Shown piece after piece: positions 1-7,396 of a stretch of DNA of 22,439 bases (positions are counted from its first letter, which is position 1; each line of letters starts with the position of its first letter). The DNA lies in contig JAUWBY010000008.1 of NCBI GenBank assembly GCA_030609605.1, forward strand, positions 1 through 22,439, given 5' to 3'. The position numbers were made by a program, and so were the translations under genes. The stretch comes from Candidatus Eiseniibacteriota bacterium. Lineage in GTDB: Bacteria > Joyebacterota > Joyebacteria > Joyebacterales > Joyebacteraceae. A model generated the notes under the pieces. The model made no database searches. It worked only from the letters and a program-made list of their open reading frames with translations, and was not told the DNA's origin.

Positions 1-1
1 A

Positions 2-709
<708 letters not shown>

Positions 710-735
710 GTGTCACGTTCCAGCTGTCGACCTTT

Positions 736-751
736 GTGCCGGCGGCGGCAC
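736..751 (+). other. GC-rich hairpin after the first gene
   Basis: GTGCCG (736-741) pairs with CGGCAC (746-751) around a 4-base loop. It lies between the stop of the first gene and the start of the second. No T-run follows, so it is at best a weak terminator or an mRNA-end structure. Confidence 0.4.
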
Positions 752-783
752 CGAGTCAGGACAACTGTGCGCTTGCGATAGAC

Positions 784-789
784 AGGAGG
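784..789 (+). promoter_or_regulatory. Ribosome binding site AGGAGG of the second secreted-protein gene
   Basis: AGGAGG lies five bases before the ATG at 795 and fixes that start. I find no convincing -35/-10 pair in the 85 bases before it, so the gene may be read from upstream. Confidence 0.8.
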
Positions 790-794
790 AGTGA

Positions 795-2300
795 ATGTCG
801 AAACCTACGGTGGTGGCTGCTGTTCTCGCTGTTGTGCTGGCGGCTGGTGTTGCTGCGCCGCTTTCGGCGGAGGGCGGCGAGAGAGGTGTAGCTGAAACGG
901 TGTGGTATCAGGGATTCCTGGCCGACGTCGATACGGGAGATCCCATTGACGGGATTGTGACCGTCGTGGCTACGCTCTACGACGCGATAGTCGATGGCAG
1001 CGTTCTCTGGGGTCCGGAAACGCACGCCGGGACCGTGGTGACCGAGGGATGGTTCAATATCGAGCTTGGTGACACGGATCCACTCGTCGCTTTCATCGAT
1101 CCACCCTACTACCTGGAGCTCACGATAGCGGGCGAGATCCTTGAGCCCCGGCAGAAACTTGCCAGCGTCCCGATGGCGCTACGTTCGGCGGCAGCCGATT
1201 CGGGTGACGGCGACTGGACCATCGACGGGACCACCGTCTACCATGAGTCAGGTCGTGTCGCAATAGGGACGTCCGTGCCGAATGGTCTGCTGACAGTCAG
1301 GGACGACGGGAATGCGCCCACGACGATTGTGATCGAGAACCAGAACACAGGTGCAGGCTCGGCCGAGCGGCTCACTTTCAGTAATGAGGACGGCGATGTA
1401 GCCTACATTTCCTGTTACGATGACGACAACGCTGTGTACGAGTCGATGATGGTCATCGCCAACAACCGTCCCGGCGGCGCGATCATGCTCAAGCCCAGCG
1501 CTGCCTCCCCGGTAATGATCGACAGCACGGGGAATGTCGGCATAGGGGTGACCTCACCGGCATCGAAGCTCGATGTCAGTGGTACCGCGGAGATGCTCGG
1601 ATTCAAGCTGACAACTTCGCCGACCGACGGCTACTTGCTTACATCGAACGCTGCCGGTGTCGTAACGTGGCAGGCTGCAGGGACGGGAGGCGACAGCGAC
1701 TGGACCATCGCAGGGGACGACATGTACGCGGCGGTATCGGGAGACGTCGGCATCGGGACGACCACGCCGGCGTCGAAGCTCGACGTCGACGGGACGATCG
1801 AAGCCACGGGCTTCAAGATGACGACGAGCCCGTCCGACGGCTACGTGTTGAGTTCCGATTCGTCGGGGACAGCTACATGGCGGGCCCAGCACCTTGTTGA
1901 CGTGCACGATGAGGAGACGGTGACGATGATTGGGGGGTCGGCGACGCAGTTTGATGACACCCAGGTGAGCTTGACGGTTCCGGGTCGGGGCTACATCATC
2001 TGTACATCGACGGTGTGGGTCGGGATCAACCATGCGAACAACGAGTCAGCCGATCACCTGCAGCTGAATCATTCCACAAGCCCGACAGACATGGGGAGTG
2101 CTCCCACGACGGTGGCTCACCTCATGATGGCGACTGAGCCGATCGGGAGCTACTACAGGTCGTTCAGCGTTCACAGCACGCATTCTATCGTGAGCGCCGG
2201 CACATACACATACTACCTCGTGGGCAGGATGCTGAGTGGCCAGGATATATGGGATCAGTTCGTCAAAGCTCAGATGACGGCCGTCTACTACCCGAGCTAG
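795..2300 (+). CDS. Secreted repeat protein with YQG N-terminal domain and tail-fibre-like VGIG repeats; function unknown
   Basis: The 501-residue protein begins with a signal peptide (about residues 1-25, cleavage after 'PLSA'). Residues about 36-135 form a beta domain starting 'WYQGFL' and ending 'LASVPMALRSAAAD', shared with the next gene. Residues 138-365 hold repeats: 'GDWTIDGTTVY', then two copies in a 70-residue register beginning at 246 and 316 ('VGIG..SPASKLDV.G...GFK.TTSP.DGY.L.S...G..TW'). 'VGIGTT.P..KLDV.G' motifs occur in phage tail fibres and adhesin-like proteins, where they often form trimeric beta structures. Residues 366-501 are a separate C-terminal, probably beta-rich domain ending 'MTAVYYPS', without an anchor or sorting motif I recognise. 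It is probably extracellular. A strong hairpin at 2352-2390 closes the transcript. Confidence 0.8.
   Translation: MSKPTVVAAVLAVVLAAGVAAPLSAEGGERGVAETVWYQGFLADVDTGDPIDGIVTVVATLYDAIVDGSVLWGPETHAGTVVTEGWFNIELGDTDPLVAFIDPPYYLELTIAGEILEPRQKLASVPMALRSAAADSGDGDWTIDGTTVYHESGRVAIGTSVPNGLLTVRDDGNAPTTIVIENQNTGAGSAERLTFSNEDGDVAYISCYDDDNAVYESMMVIANNRPGGAIMLKPSAASPVMIDSTGNVGIGVTSPASKLDVSGTAEMLGFKLTTSPTDGYLLTSNAAGVVTWQAAGTGGDSDWTIAGDDMYAAVSGDVGIGTTTPASKLDVDGTIEATGFKMTTSPSDGYVLSSDSSGTATWRAQHLVDVHDEETVTMIGGSATQFDDTQVSLTVPGRGYIICTSTVWVGINHANNESADHLQLNHSTSPTDMGSAPTTVAHLMMATEPIGSYYRSFSVHSTHSIVSAGTYTYYLVGRMLSGQDIWDQFVKAQMTAVYYPS
1530..1886 (+). repeat. Two tandem coding repeats, 210-bp register
   Basis: Unit 1 spans 1530-1739 and a partial unit 2 spans 1740-1886 of the second secreted-protein gene. 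Each begins with a 'G(N/D)VGIG' codon block and carries 'PASKLDV', 'GFK', 'DGY' and 'TW' at matching positions. Synonymous positions differ often, so the duplication is not recent. Confidence 0.75.
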
Positions 2301-2351
2301 ATTCTGCCTGTGGCTTCGTACCGGCTTCTGCGCCGGAGTTTTGAATCGACA

Positions 2352-2390
2352 AGTGAAACCGGCCGGCGCACGTCGCCGGTCGGTTTCATT
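2352..2390 (+). terminator. Strong intrinsic terminator of the second secreted-protein gene
   Basis: A core stem of 14 pairs (2355-2368 with 2374-2387, one G-U) closes a CACGT loop. Three further pairs extend it to 2352 and 2390. The 3' arm ends in a T-rich GGTTTCATTATG stretch. It lies about 50 bases after the stop at 2300 and upstream of the next promoter, so it isolates the third secreted gene. Confidence 0.75.
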
Positions 2391-2460
2391 ATGTGGCGGA
2401 GGTCACGGGCCCCGGAAACTGCGCGATTGTTTGGCAGAGTTCCGGGAGCGGTCTGCACCA

Positions 2461-2489
2461 TTGACAAAGTGCACCACTTGGGGGATAAT
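2461..2489 (+). promoter_or_regulatory. Sigma70-type promoter of the third secreted-protein gene
   Basis: TTGACA (2461-2466) is a perfect -35. A 17-base spacer follows, then GATAAT (2484-2489), a five-of-six -10. Transcription would start near A2496, giving a leader of about 33 bases to the ATG at 2529. The spacer holds an inverted repeat AAGTG-CAC-CACTT (2467-2479) that could bind a regulator. The -35 region TTGACAAAGTGC resembles that before the EF-G gene. Confidence 0.75.
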
Positions 2490-2528
2490 GCGACTAGAAA
2501 TCGTGTGGTTCTCGCCAAGGAGGGCATG

Positions 2529-4385
2529 ATGAGAGCGACTGCAGTAGCGATCGTATTCATGCTGGCAGCGGTCACGATCACAGCCGCAGTACCAGAGACC
2601 ATGAGCTACCAGGGTGTGCTCCGCGATGATATCGGCGCCGTAGTGCCGGATGACGAATACCTGATGGTGTTCACGCTCTATGATGCTGAGTTCGATGGCA
2701 ACAGCGTGTGGACGGAATCACAGACCGTAGACGTCCTCGATGGCATCTTCAGCGTCATACTGGGCGAATTCGACTCAGTCGACGCGTCATTCGACAAGCA
2801 GTACTGGCTCGAGATCGAAGTCAGTGCGAACACTCTCTCGCCGCGAGTCAAGCTGGCATCCGCGCCGTATGCCCTGCGCGCGGCTGTGGCTGATTCGATC
2901 CTGGGCGGTATCCCGGAGGGAGACGATGACTGGGAGATCAACGGAACCGATATCTGGCATGAGGGCGATGTCGGGATCGGTGCAGGTTCCGCAGATCCCG
3001 TTGACGCACTTGAGGTCAGGGGAAAGGTTTCCTTCTACAACGATCTCGATGTGTTGGGACGGACTCAGTTCAGCGATGATGTGGGCATCAGCGGCACCTT
3101 GAGTGTCGCGGGCGCCGGCGGCATCGTGTGTACGGCTCCGTTCAGCTGCGACGGTACGATTACGGTAGACGGCTTCAAGATGAGCACCGGCGCATCGGAC
3201 GGGTACATCCTCGTGACCAATGCCATGGGTACGGGAACGTGGCAGCAACCGCCGGCGAGTGGCGACGAAGACTGGGTCATCAATGGTACGGACGTGTGGC
3301 ACAGTGGGAACGTTGCAGTCGGACCCGGCTCAGCGTATCCGTCAGAGGCGCTCGAGGTCGAAGGCAACATCCTTGTTCATGGAAATGCTGTCGCGACCGG
3401 GACAATGACAGTGAATCAGAGCACTCAGCTCGAAAGCGGTCTGGCGGTCTTTGGACCATCTGAGTTCGTGGGCGCCTCGTTCTCCGGATCTGTCGGCATC
3501 GGAACAGGAATTCCTGCGCACGCTCTGGATGTCACCGGTGATGCGGGCGTCCAGGGCGTGATCCATGTAGGCGGACAGGTACTGTCCACTCTGCCTGGTG
3601 GGCTCGCGCCGGTAGTCGTTACCTCCACCACCGAATGCACGAATCTCAATGCCGATATGGTCGACGGCTACGGGGCCGGCAATGGGAGTGGTGAGATCGC
3701 TGTGAGCAACGGCACTGTCTGTACGAATCTCAACGCAGACATGCTGGATGGGTACAGCGCCGGGAACGATAACGGTCAAGTCGCCGTGAGCAATGGCGCA
3801 ATGTGCGACAATCTCAATGCCGACATGCTGCATGGCGACGTTCCCGGCAACAGCAGTGGTGACCTGGCTCTCAACAATCTCGTACTGTGCGTGAATCTGA
3901 ATGCCGACATGATCGATGGGTACAGCACCGGCAACAGCGGCGGCCAGATTCCAATCAGCAACGGGACCGTATGCACCAACCTGAATGCGGACAAGCTGGG
4001 CGGCTACAGCGCGGGCTCCTTCCGGATAGTCAGAGATCAGGGTACCGTGTGGGCAGGCGACACCTACATCATTGTGATTCCCCACTACACGTCATGGACG
4101 TTGGAGCTGGCGTCTGGTGATCCTGTCGCAGGCGGTGTGTGCACGGTTACGGGTTTTGAGAACGACTACCAGATCAGCGTGGTCTACTCGGCGTACAACG
4201 GTGATGGAACGACGACGTTCAGTGGCGGTGAAGGGGCGGAATCGAGTTCGGCTACGCTTGTGACCTTCGGCAGCGGCTCCAGTGTTTACACCGTCGAGTG
4301 CCCGGATGAGAGTCTGGGGGATCACAATCTCATTCTGCGCGCGCCGGCGGGCTCCGAAGAGCTCAGGTACAGCCTCATCTACTGA
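2529..4385 (+). CDS. Secreted fibre-like protein with YQG N-terminal domain and 28-residue cysteine repeats; function unknown
   Basis: I start this 618-residue protein at ATG 2529 because AAGGAGG (2517-2523) lies five bases upstream; ATG 2526 would leave only two. Residues 1-20 look like a signal peptide. Residues about 24-122 match the N-terminal domain of the previous gene ('SYQGVL' to 'LASAPYALRAAVADS'). Two longer repeats beginning 'D.DW.INGTD(I/V)WH' lie at about 133 and 246. Residues 368-497 contain four full and one partial 28-residue repeat, consensus 'T.C.NLNADM.DGYSAGN..GQ..VSNG', resembling the 'NAD.LDG' motif of phage tail fibres. Each repeat has one cysteine (370, 398, 426, 454, 482). 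A distinct C-terminal domain (about 498-618) ends 'ELRYSLIY'. It probably forms an extracellular fibre or cell-surface layer component; the partner is unknown. Confidence 0.8.
   Translation: MRATAVAIVFMLAAVTITAAVPETMSYQGVLRDDIGAVVPDDEYLMVFTLYDAEFDGNSVWTESQTVDVLDGIFSVILGEFDSVDASFDKQYWLEIEVSANTLSPRVKLASAPYALRAAVADSILGGIPEGDDDWEINGTDIWHEGDVGIGAGSADPVDALEVRGKVSFYNDLDVLGRTQFSDDVGISGTLSVAGAGGIVCTAPFSCDGTITVDGFKMSTGASDGYILVTNAMGTGTWQQPPASGDEDWVINGTDVWHSGNVAVGPGSAYPSEALEVEGNILVHGNAVATGTMTVNQSTQLESGLAVFGPSEFVGASFSGSVGIGTGIPAHALDVTGDAGVQGVIHVGGQVLSTLPGGLAPVVVTSTTECTNLNADMVDGYGAGNGSGEIAVSNGTVCTNLNADMLDGYSAGNDNGQVAVSNGAMCDNLNADMLHGDVPGNSSGDLALNNLVLCVNLNADMIDGYSTGNSGGQIPISNGTVCTNLNADKLGGYSAGSFRIVRDQGTVWAGDTYIIVIPHYTSWTLELASGDPVAGGVCTVTGFENDYQISVVYSAYNGDGTTTFSGGEGAESSSATLVTFGSGSSVYTVECPDESLGDHNLILRAPAGSEELRYSLIY
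3630..4019 (+). repeat. 84-bp tandem coding repeats (4 full + 1 partial)
   Basis: Units start at 3630, 3714, 3798, 3882 and 3966; the last is cut after 54 bases. All keep the reading frame and encode the core 'C.NLNAD'. Units 1, 2, 4 and 5 are closest to each other; unit 3 is the most diverged ('LHGDVPGNSS'). Confidence 0.85.
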
Positions 4386-4408
4386 TCCAGTAGTCCGGCA
4401 TTTCGCAT

Positions 4409-4458
4409 GGGAAGCGCCTCCTCACGCAGACCGCGTGGACGTAAGGGGGCGCTTTCCC
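4409..4458 (+). terminator. Long hairpin after the third secreted gene, probable terminator
   Basis: The 5' arm, GGGAAGCGCCTCCT (4409-4422), pairs with AGGGGGCGCTTTCCC (4444-4458) with one bulge and one G-U. A smaller CACGC/GCGTG stem lies inside. It sits 23 bases after the stop codon. There is no clean U-tract beyond the TTT within the arm, so termination is likely but not certain. Confidence 0.5.
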
Positions 4459-4459
4459 G

Positions 4460-4488
4460 TTGACACCCCGCGAGGGAGCAGGTTAGCC
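4460..4488 (+). promoter_or_regulatory. Weak candidate promoter before dapL
   Basis: TTGACA (4460-4465) is a perfect -35 hexamer directly after the hairpin. The best -10 at 17-18 bases (TTAGCC or TAGCCT) is poor. A promoter is expected here because a terminator precedes it, but the -10 is not convincing. Confidence 0.3.
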
Positions 4489-4535
4489 TCATCCCGCTGG
4501 CAGCTACTCACACTGCGGCGAGGAACTGGCTACTG

Positions 4536-5699
4536 ATGATGCGATTCAGACGAGCAGAGCGACTTGAAGCCCTCCCTCCGTATCTTTTTGTCGAGATGGA
4601 CAGGGCGAAGAACGAGCTCACGTCGCGGGGCATCGACGTCGTGAACCTGGGCATCGGGGACCCGGATCTCCCGACGTTTCCCGAGATCGTTGAGGCGCTT
4701 CAGATGGCCTGTTGGGACAGCGCCACGCACTGCTACCCGTCGCAGCGAGGTGAGCTGTCGCTGCGCACAGCTTTTGCAGAGTGGTACGGGCAACGCTACG
4801 GCGTGAGCCTCGATCCCGAGCGTGAGATACTCACACTCATAGGGACGAAGGAGGGACTCGCGCATCTGCCCGTCGCCGTGCTGGACCCGGGACGCATGGC
4901 GATCGTGCCTGATCCGGGCTACCCAGTCTATCAGGCCGCATCGTGGCTGGCGGGAGGAGAGATCAAGCACATGCCTCTCGAAGCCAAGCTGGGGTTCAAA
5001 CCCGATCTGGATGGGCTGTCGCAAGAGTCGATGGAAGCCGCACAACTCATGTTTCTTAACTATCCGAACAACCCGACCGGCGCTCCGGCAGATCCGGAGC
5101 TATTCCAGCTTGTGGTCAACCTTGCCCACGAGCACGGGTTCCTGTGCGTCAACGATGCAGCCTATTCGGAGATATTCTTCGAGGGAGAACGGCACTCCAT
5201 TCTTGGGGCCGGAGGTTCGAGAGACGTCGCGATCGAGTTTCATTCTCTCTCGAAGACGTTCAACATGACGGGATGGCGTGTCGGGTTTGCCATAGGCAAT
5301 GAGTACGTGCTCGACGCCCTCGCGGCCGTCAAGTCCAACATGGACTCGGGTGTCTTCACGGCCATCCAGATGGCGGCCGAGGTTGCCCTCGCGCTTCCCC
5401 AGGATCGGGTTGATGAGCAGGTTGAGACGTACAGAAAACGCAGAGATGTGCTGATCGAGGGACTGAGGGGAATCGGGTGGAATGTGTCACCGCCGCACGC
5501 GACGTTCTATGTGTGGGCGCACATCCCCACCGACGAGGATTCCCTGACGTTCTCCTCGAGACTGCTGAAGGAAGCTCACGTCGTAACGACGCCGGGCGTC
5601 GGTTTCGGCCCGAGGGGCGAGGGGTACATCCGCATGGCTCTCACCGCTCCGGAAGAGCGGATAGCTGAGGCCGTTGATAGAATCGGGCGGATACTGTAG
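4536..5699 (+). CDS. dapL: LL-diaminopimelate aminotransferase (DapL type)
   Basis: This 387-residue class I/II PLP aminotransferase most resembles DapL. DapL converts tetrahydrodipicolinate directly to LL-diaminopimelate using glutamate, for lysine and peptidoglycan. The N-terminal 'ERLEALPPYLFVEMDRAK' and 'VNLGIGDPDLPT' blocks, 'NYPNNPTGA' (about 175-183), and 'FHSLSKTFNMTGWRVGFAIGN' are characteristic. Lys240 in 'SLSKT' is the PLP Schiff-base lysine and Arg249-region residues bind the carboxylate. ATG 4536 and ATG 4539 are both possible; the weak GCGAGGAA ribosome site at 4518-4525 favours neither strongly. It opens the metabolic run, with folB 74 bases downstream. Without a tree, a related aspartate-type aminotransferase cannot be excluded. 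Confidence 0.8.
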   Translation: MMRFRRAERLEALPPYLFVEMDRAKNELTSRGIDVVNLGIGDPDLPTFPEIVEALQMACWDSATHCYPSQRGELSLRTAFAEWYGQRYGVSLDPEREILTLIGTKEGLAHLPVAVLDPGRMAIVPDPGYPVYQAASWLAGGEIKHMPLEAKLGFKPDLDGLSQESMEAAQLMFLNYPNNPTGAPADPELFQLVVNLAHEHGFLCVNDAAYSEIFFEGERHSILGAGGSRDVAIEFHSLSKTFNMTGWRVGFAIGNEYVLDALAAVKSNMDSGVFTAIQMAAEVALALPQDRVDEQVETYRKRRDVLIEGLRGIGWNVSPPHATFYVWAHIPTDEDSLTFSSRLLKEAHVVTTPGVGFGPRGEGYIRMALTAPEERIAEAVDRIGRIL

Positions 5700-5726
5700 T
5701 GTATCTGGAGAGAGCCCTGCTGTTTG

Positions 5727-5740
5727 GCGCCGCGCGGCGC
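5727..5740 (+). other. Perfect 14-bp GC palindrome in the dapL-folB gap
   Basis: GCGCCGCGCGGCGC reads the same on both strands. As RNA it can form GCGCC/GGCGC with a GCGC loop. No U-tract follows. Confidence 0.5.
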
Positions 5741-5759
5741 AGAGGGAGACGGGCGCACT

Positions 5760-5769
5760 GGAGGTGATC
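5760..5769 (+). promoter_or_regulatory. folB: Near-perfect Shine-Dalgarno of folB
   Basis: GGAGGTGATC matches the usual 16S anti-Shine-Dalgarno complement over ten bases and ends four bases before the ATG at 5774. It is the longest such match among the starts I checked in the window, predicting efficient initiation. Confidence 0.8.
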
Positions 5770-5773
5770 CGAC

Positions 5774-6136
5774 ATGGTTGAGTACACGGTATCGCTTGTG
5801 AACATCCGGCTATACGGTTACCACGGCGCATCTGAGAACGAGCGCGAGCTTGGACAGCGATTCGAGATCGATGTTGATATCCGCGCTGATCTCTCAGAGG
5901 CTGTGGCCACCGATGACATGAAGAAGACGGTCAACTATGAAGCCGTCTACAGACTGGTGGAGTCCGAGGTAGTGAACGAGAAGTACCATCTGCTTGAAGC
6001 AATGGCCGACAAGATCGCGAGGGACATAATCGAGAAGTTCGATGTGATCGAGGTCGTTGTCCGCATCCGGAAGCCGAGCGTTCCTATCGCAGGCTCGATC
6101 GACCACGTTGAGATAGAGGTGGTCCACACCAAGTAA
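5774..6136 (+). CDS. folB: Dihydroneopterin aldolase
   Basis: FolB cleaves 7,8-dihydroneopterin to 6-hydroxymethyl-7,8-dihydropterin and glycolaldehyde in cytoplasmic folate synthesis. The 120-residue length is normal. Family signatures are 'RLYGYHGASENERELGQRF' (about 12-30, with the conserved Glu), 'TVNYEAVYRLVE' (52-63, Tyr55), 'LLEAMADKIA' (73-82) and 'RIRKPSVPIAGSIDHVEIE' (97-115). Lys100 occupies the place of the catalytic lysine. Start ATG 5774 has an exceptionally strong ribosome site. folK follows after 8 bases and encodes the next step, so the two are almost certainly co-translated. Confidence 0.95.
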   Translation: MVEYTVSLVNIRLYGYHGASENERELGQRFEIDVDIRADLSEAVATDDMKKTVNYEAVYRLVESEVVNEKYHLLEAMADKIARDIIEKFDVIEVVVRIRKPSVPIAGSIDHVEIEVVHTK

Positions 6137-6144
6137 GAGAGAGC

Positions 6145-6684
6145 ATGACAAGAACCTGGATCGGTCTTGGCTCCAATCAGGGCGACCGCGCGGGCTATGT
6201 CTCCGCGGCGCTCGTAGAGATGGACGCGCTTGAGCGAAACCGTGTCGTGCGGGTCTCGTCTCTCTATGAGACGGCGCCGGTTGGTGTGACTGACCAGCCG
6301 CTTTTCCTGAACGCCGTCGCCGAGATCGAGACTGATGACGAGCCCCACAGTCTTCTCCGGAAGCTCCTGGCTGTGGAGCAGCGTCTGGGTCGGTTCCGAG
6401 GTGTCCGCTGGGGACCGAGAGCTATCGATCTCGATCTTTTGCTCTTCGGGGATGTCTCCGAGGCATCGGACGATCTGACGATTCCGCATCCACGACTGAC
6501 TGAACGCGCGTTTGTGCTTGTGCCGCTCGCGGAGATCGCTCCGGATGTCAGAATCCCGGGTGAAGAGAGCAGTCCAGCTGAGCTGCTTCAGACCCTCGTC
6601 AGGACAATCGGCGATGTGGTGCGGGCCGCCGACCCGCCTTGGCCGGACCAGCAGGAGGCGACTTGTCGAAGAAAAACTACGTAG
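6145..6684 (+). CDS. folK: 2-amino-4-hydroxy-6-hydroxymethyldihydropteridine pyrophosphokinase
   Basis: FolK (HPPK) transfers pyrophosphate from ATP to 6-hydroxymethyl-7,8-dihydropterin, directly downstream of FolB. Of 179 residues, 'WIGLGSNQGDR' (5-15), 'SSLYETAPVG' (38-47), 'FLNAVAEIET' (54-63), 'RWGPRAIDLDLLLFG' (88-102) and 'IPHPRLTERAFVLVPLAEIAP' (113-133) are textbook. Asp95 and Asp97 of 'IDLDLL' bind Mg2+. The C-terminal tail of about 30 residues after 'RTIGDVV' is poorly conserved, and its codons overlap the start and ribosome site of the next gene. No folP is visible nearby. Confidence 0.95.
   Translation: MTRTWIGLGSNQGDRAGYVSAALVEMDALERNRVVRVSSLYETAPVGVTDQPLFLNAVAEIETDDEPHSLLRKLLAVEQRLGRFRGVRWGPRAIDLDLLLFGDVSEASDDLTIPHPRLTERAFVLVPLAEIAPDVRIPGEESSPAELLQTLVRTIGDVVRAADPPWPDQQEATCRRKTT
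6653..6665 (+). promoter_or_regulatory. AGGAGG plus TTG start of the deoxynucleoside kinase, inside folK
   Basis: AGGAGG (6653-6658) is four bases before an in-frame TTG (6663). The upstream ATG at 6639 has no ribosome site before it. I therefore choose the TTG, which removes an unconserved eight-residue extension. Confidence 0.7.
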
Positions 6685-7307
6685 CGATCGAGGGGGTGAT
6701 CGGGGCCGGCAAGACAACGCTTGCGACGCTTCTCTCAAAGGCCTGGGGCGCTCACCTCAAGCTGGAGGTCGTTGAGGAGAATCCGTTCCTTGCGAAGTTC
6801 TACTCCGACATGCGTGGGTACGCGTTCCAGACGCAGCTCTTTTTCCTGCTGTCGCGACACAAGCAGCAACTGGAGCTCAAACAGTTCGATCTCTTCATGG
6901 AACGAGTCGTCTCAGACTATCTCTTTGCGAAGGACCGGATCTTCGCGAACCTAACGCTTGATGACAACGAACTGGCCCTCTATACGCGGCTGGCCGACAT
7001 GGTGGAACGTGACATTCCGAGACCTGACGTGGTTGTCTATCTTCAGGCGTCCACCGAGGTCCTCATGGAGCGCATCCACAAGCGCGGACGGGAATTCGAG
7101 CGCGATATGTCAAAGGACTACATCGGCGCTCTCAATGAGGCGTACAACTACTTTTTCTTCCACTACGACGACACTCCTCTCATCGTCGTCAATACGAACG
7201 ACATCGATTTCGTCGAGAACACGTCTGATTTTGAGGAACTCTCGAAGGAGATAGAAGAACACACTGCGGGGACCGCGTACTACGTTCCCATTGGCACGAG
7301 GGGATAG
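6663..7307 (+). CDS. Deoxynucleoside kinase (deoxyadenosine/deoxyguanosine kinase family)
   Basis: The 214-residue protein phosphorylates deoxynucleosides for dNTP salvage. From the TTG start, the P-loop 'GVIGAGKTT' is at 11-19, 'EENPF' follows, then 'ERVVSDYLFAKDR' in place of the ER-S motif of dNK enzymes. The Arg-rich lid 'RIHKRGREFERD' and 'YNYFFFHYDDTPLIVVNT' near the end complete the family pattern. Substrate preference cannot be read from sequence. It overlaps the 3' end of folK by 22 bases, implying translational coupling. folK next to a dNK, sometimes fused, is an arrangement I recall from other bacteria; the benefit of the pairing is unclear. Confidence 0.88.
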   Translation: MSKKNYVAIEGVIGAGKTTLATLLSKAWGAHLKLEVVEENPFLAKFYSDMRGYAFQTQLFFLLSRHKQQLELKQFDLFMERVVSDYLFAKDRIFANLTLDDNELALYTRLADMVERDIPRPDVVVYLQASTEVLMERIHKRGREFERDMSKDYIGALNEAYNYFFFHYDDTPLIVVNTNDIDFVENTSDFEELSKEIEEHTAGTAYYVPIGTRG

Positions 7308-7319
7308 GCGCTTCGGCGC
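7308..7319 (+). other. C(UUCG)G tetraloop hairpin right after the kinase stop
   Basis: GCGC-TTCG-GCGC starts at the base after the TAG and forms a 4-bp stem with a C(UUCG)G tetraloop, known for exceptional stability. No U-tract follows. It could punctuate or protect the mRNA between the folate and pantothenate parts. Confidence 0.5.
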
Positions 7320-7341
7320 GTCGATTCCCATGAAGGCGGGT

Positions 7342-7367
7342 GCGTTGGCTGTTTGCAGCGTTGGCTG
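7342..7367 (+). repeat. Short direct repeat GCGTTGGCTG x2 before panB
   Basis: Two identical 10-mers lie at 7342-7351 and 7358-7367, a 16-base period, within the 89-base gap before panB. They could be a small operator or chance; I see no clear promoter in this gap. Confidence 0.35.
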
Positions 7368-7396
7368 CTCACAACGACGATGGATGGAACTGAGGA

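Noticed and set aside
2310..2528. Upstream in-frame extension of the third secreted protein
   Set aside because: It would translate through the terminator and the promoter and bury the signal peptide; AAGGAGG supports 2529.
4386..4535. Lysine riboswitch before dapL
   Set aside because: The 150-base gap is largely occupied by one long hairpin and shows no multi-helix aptamer pattern.
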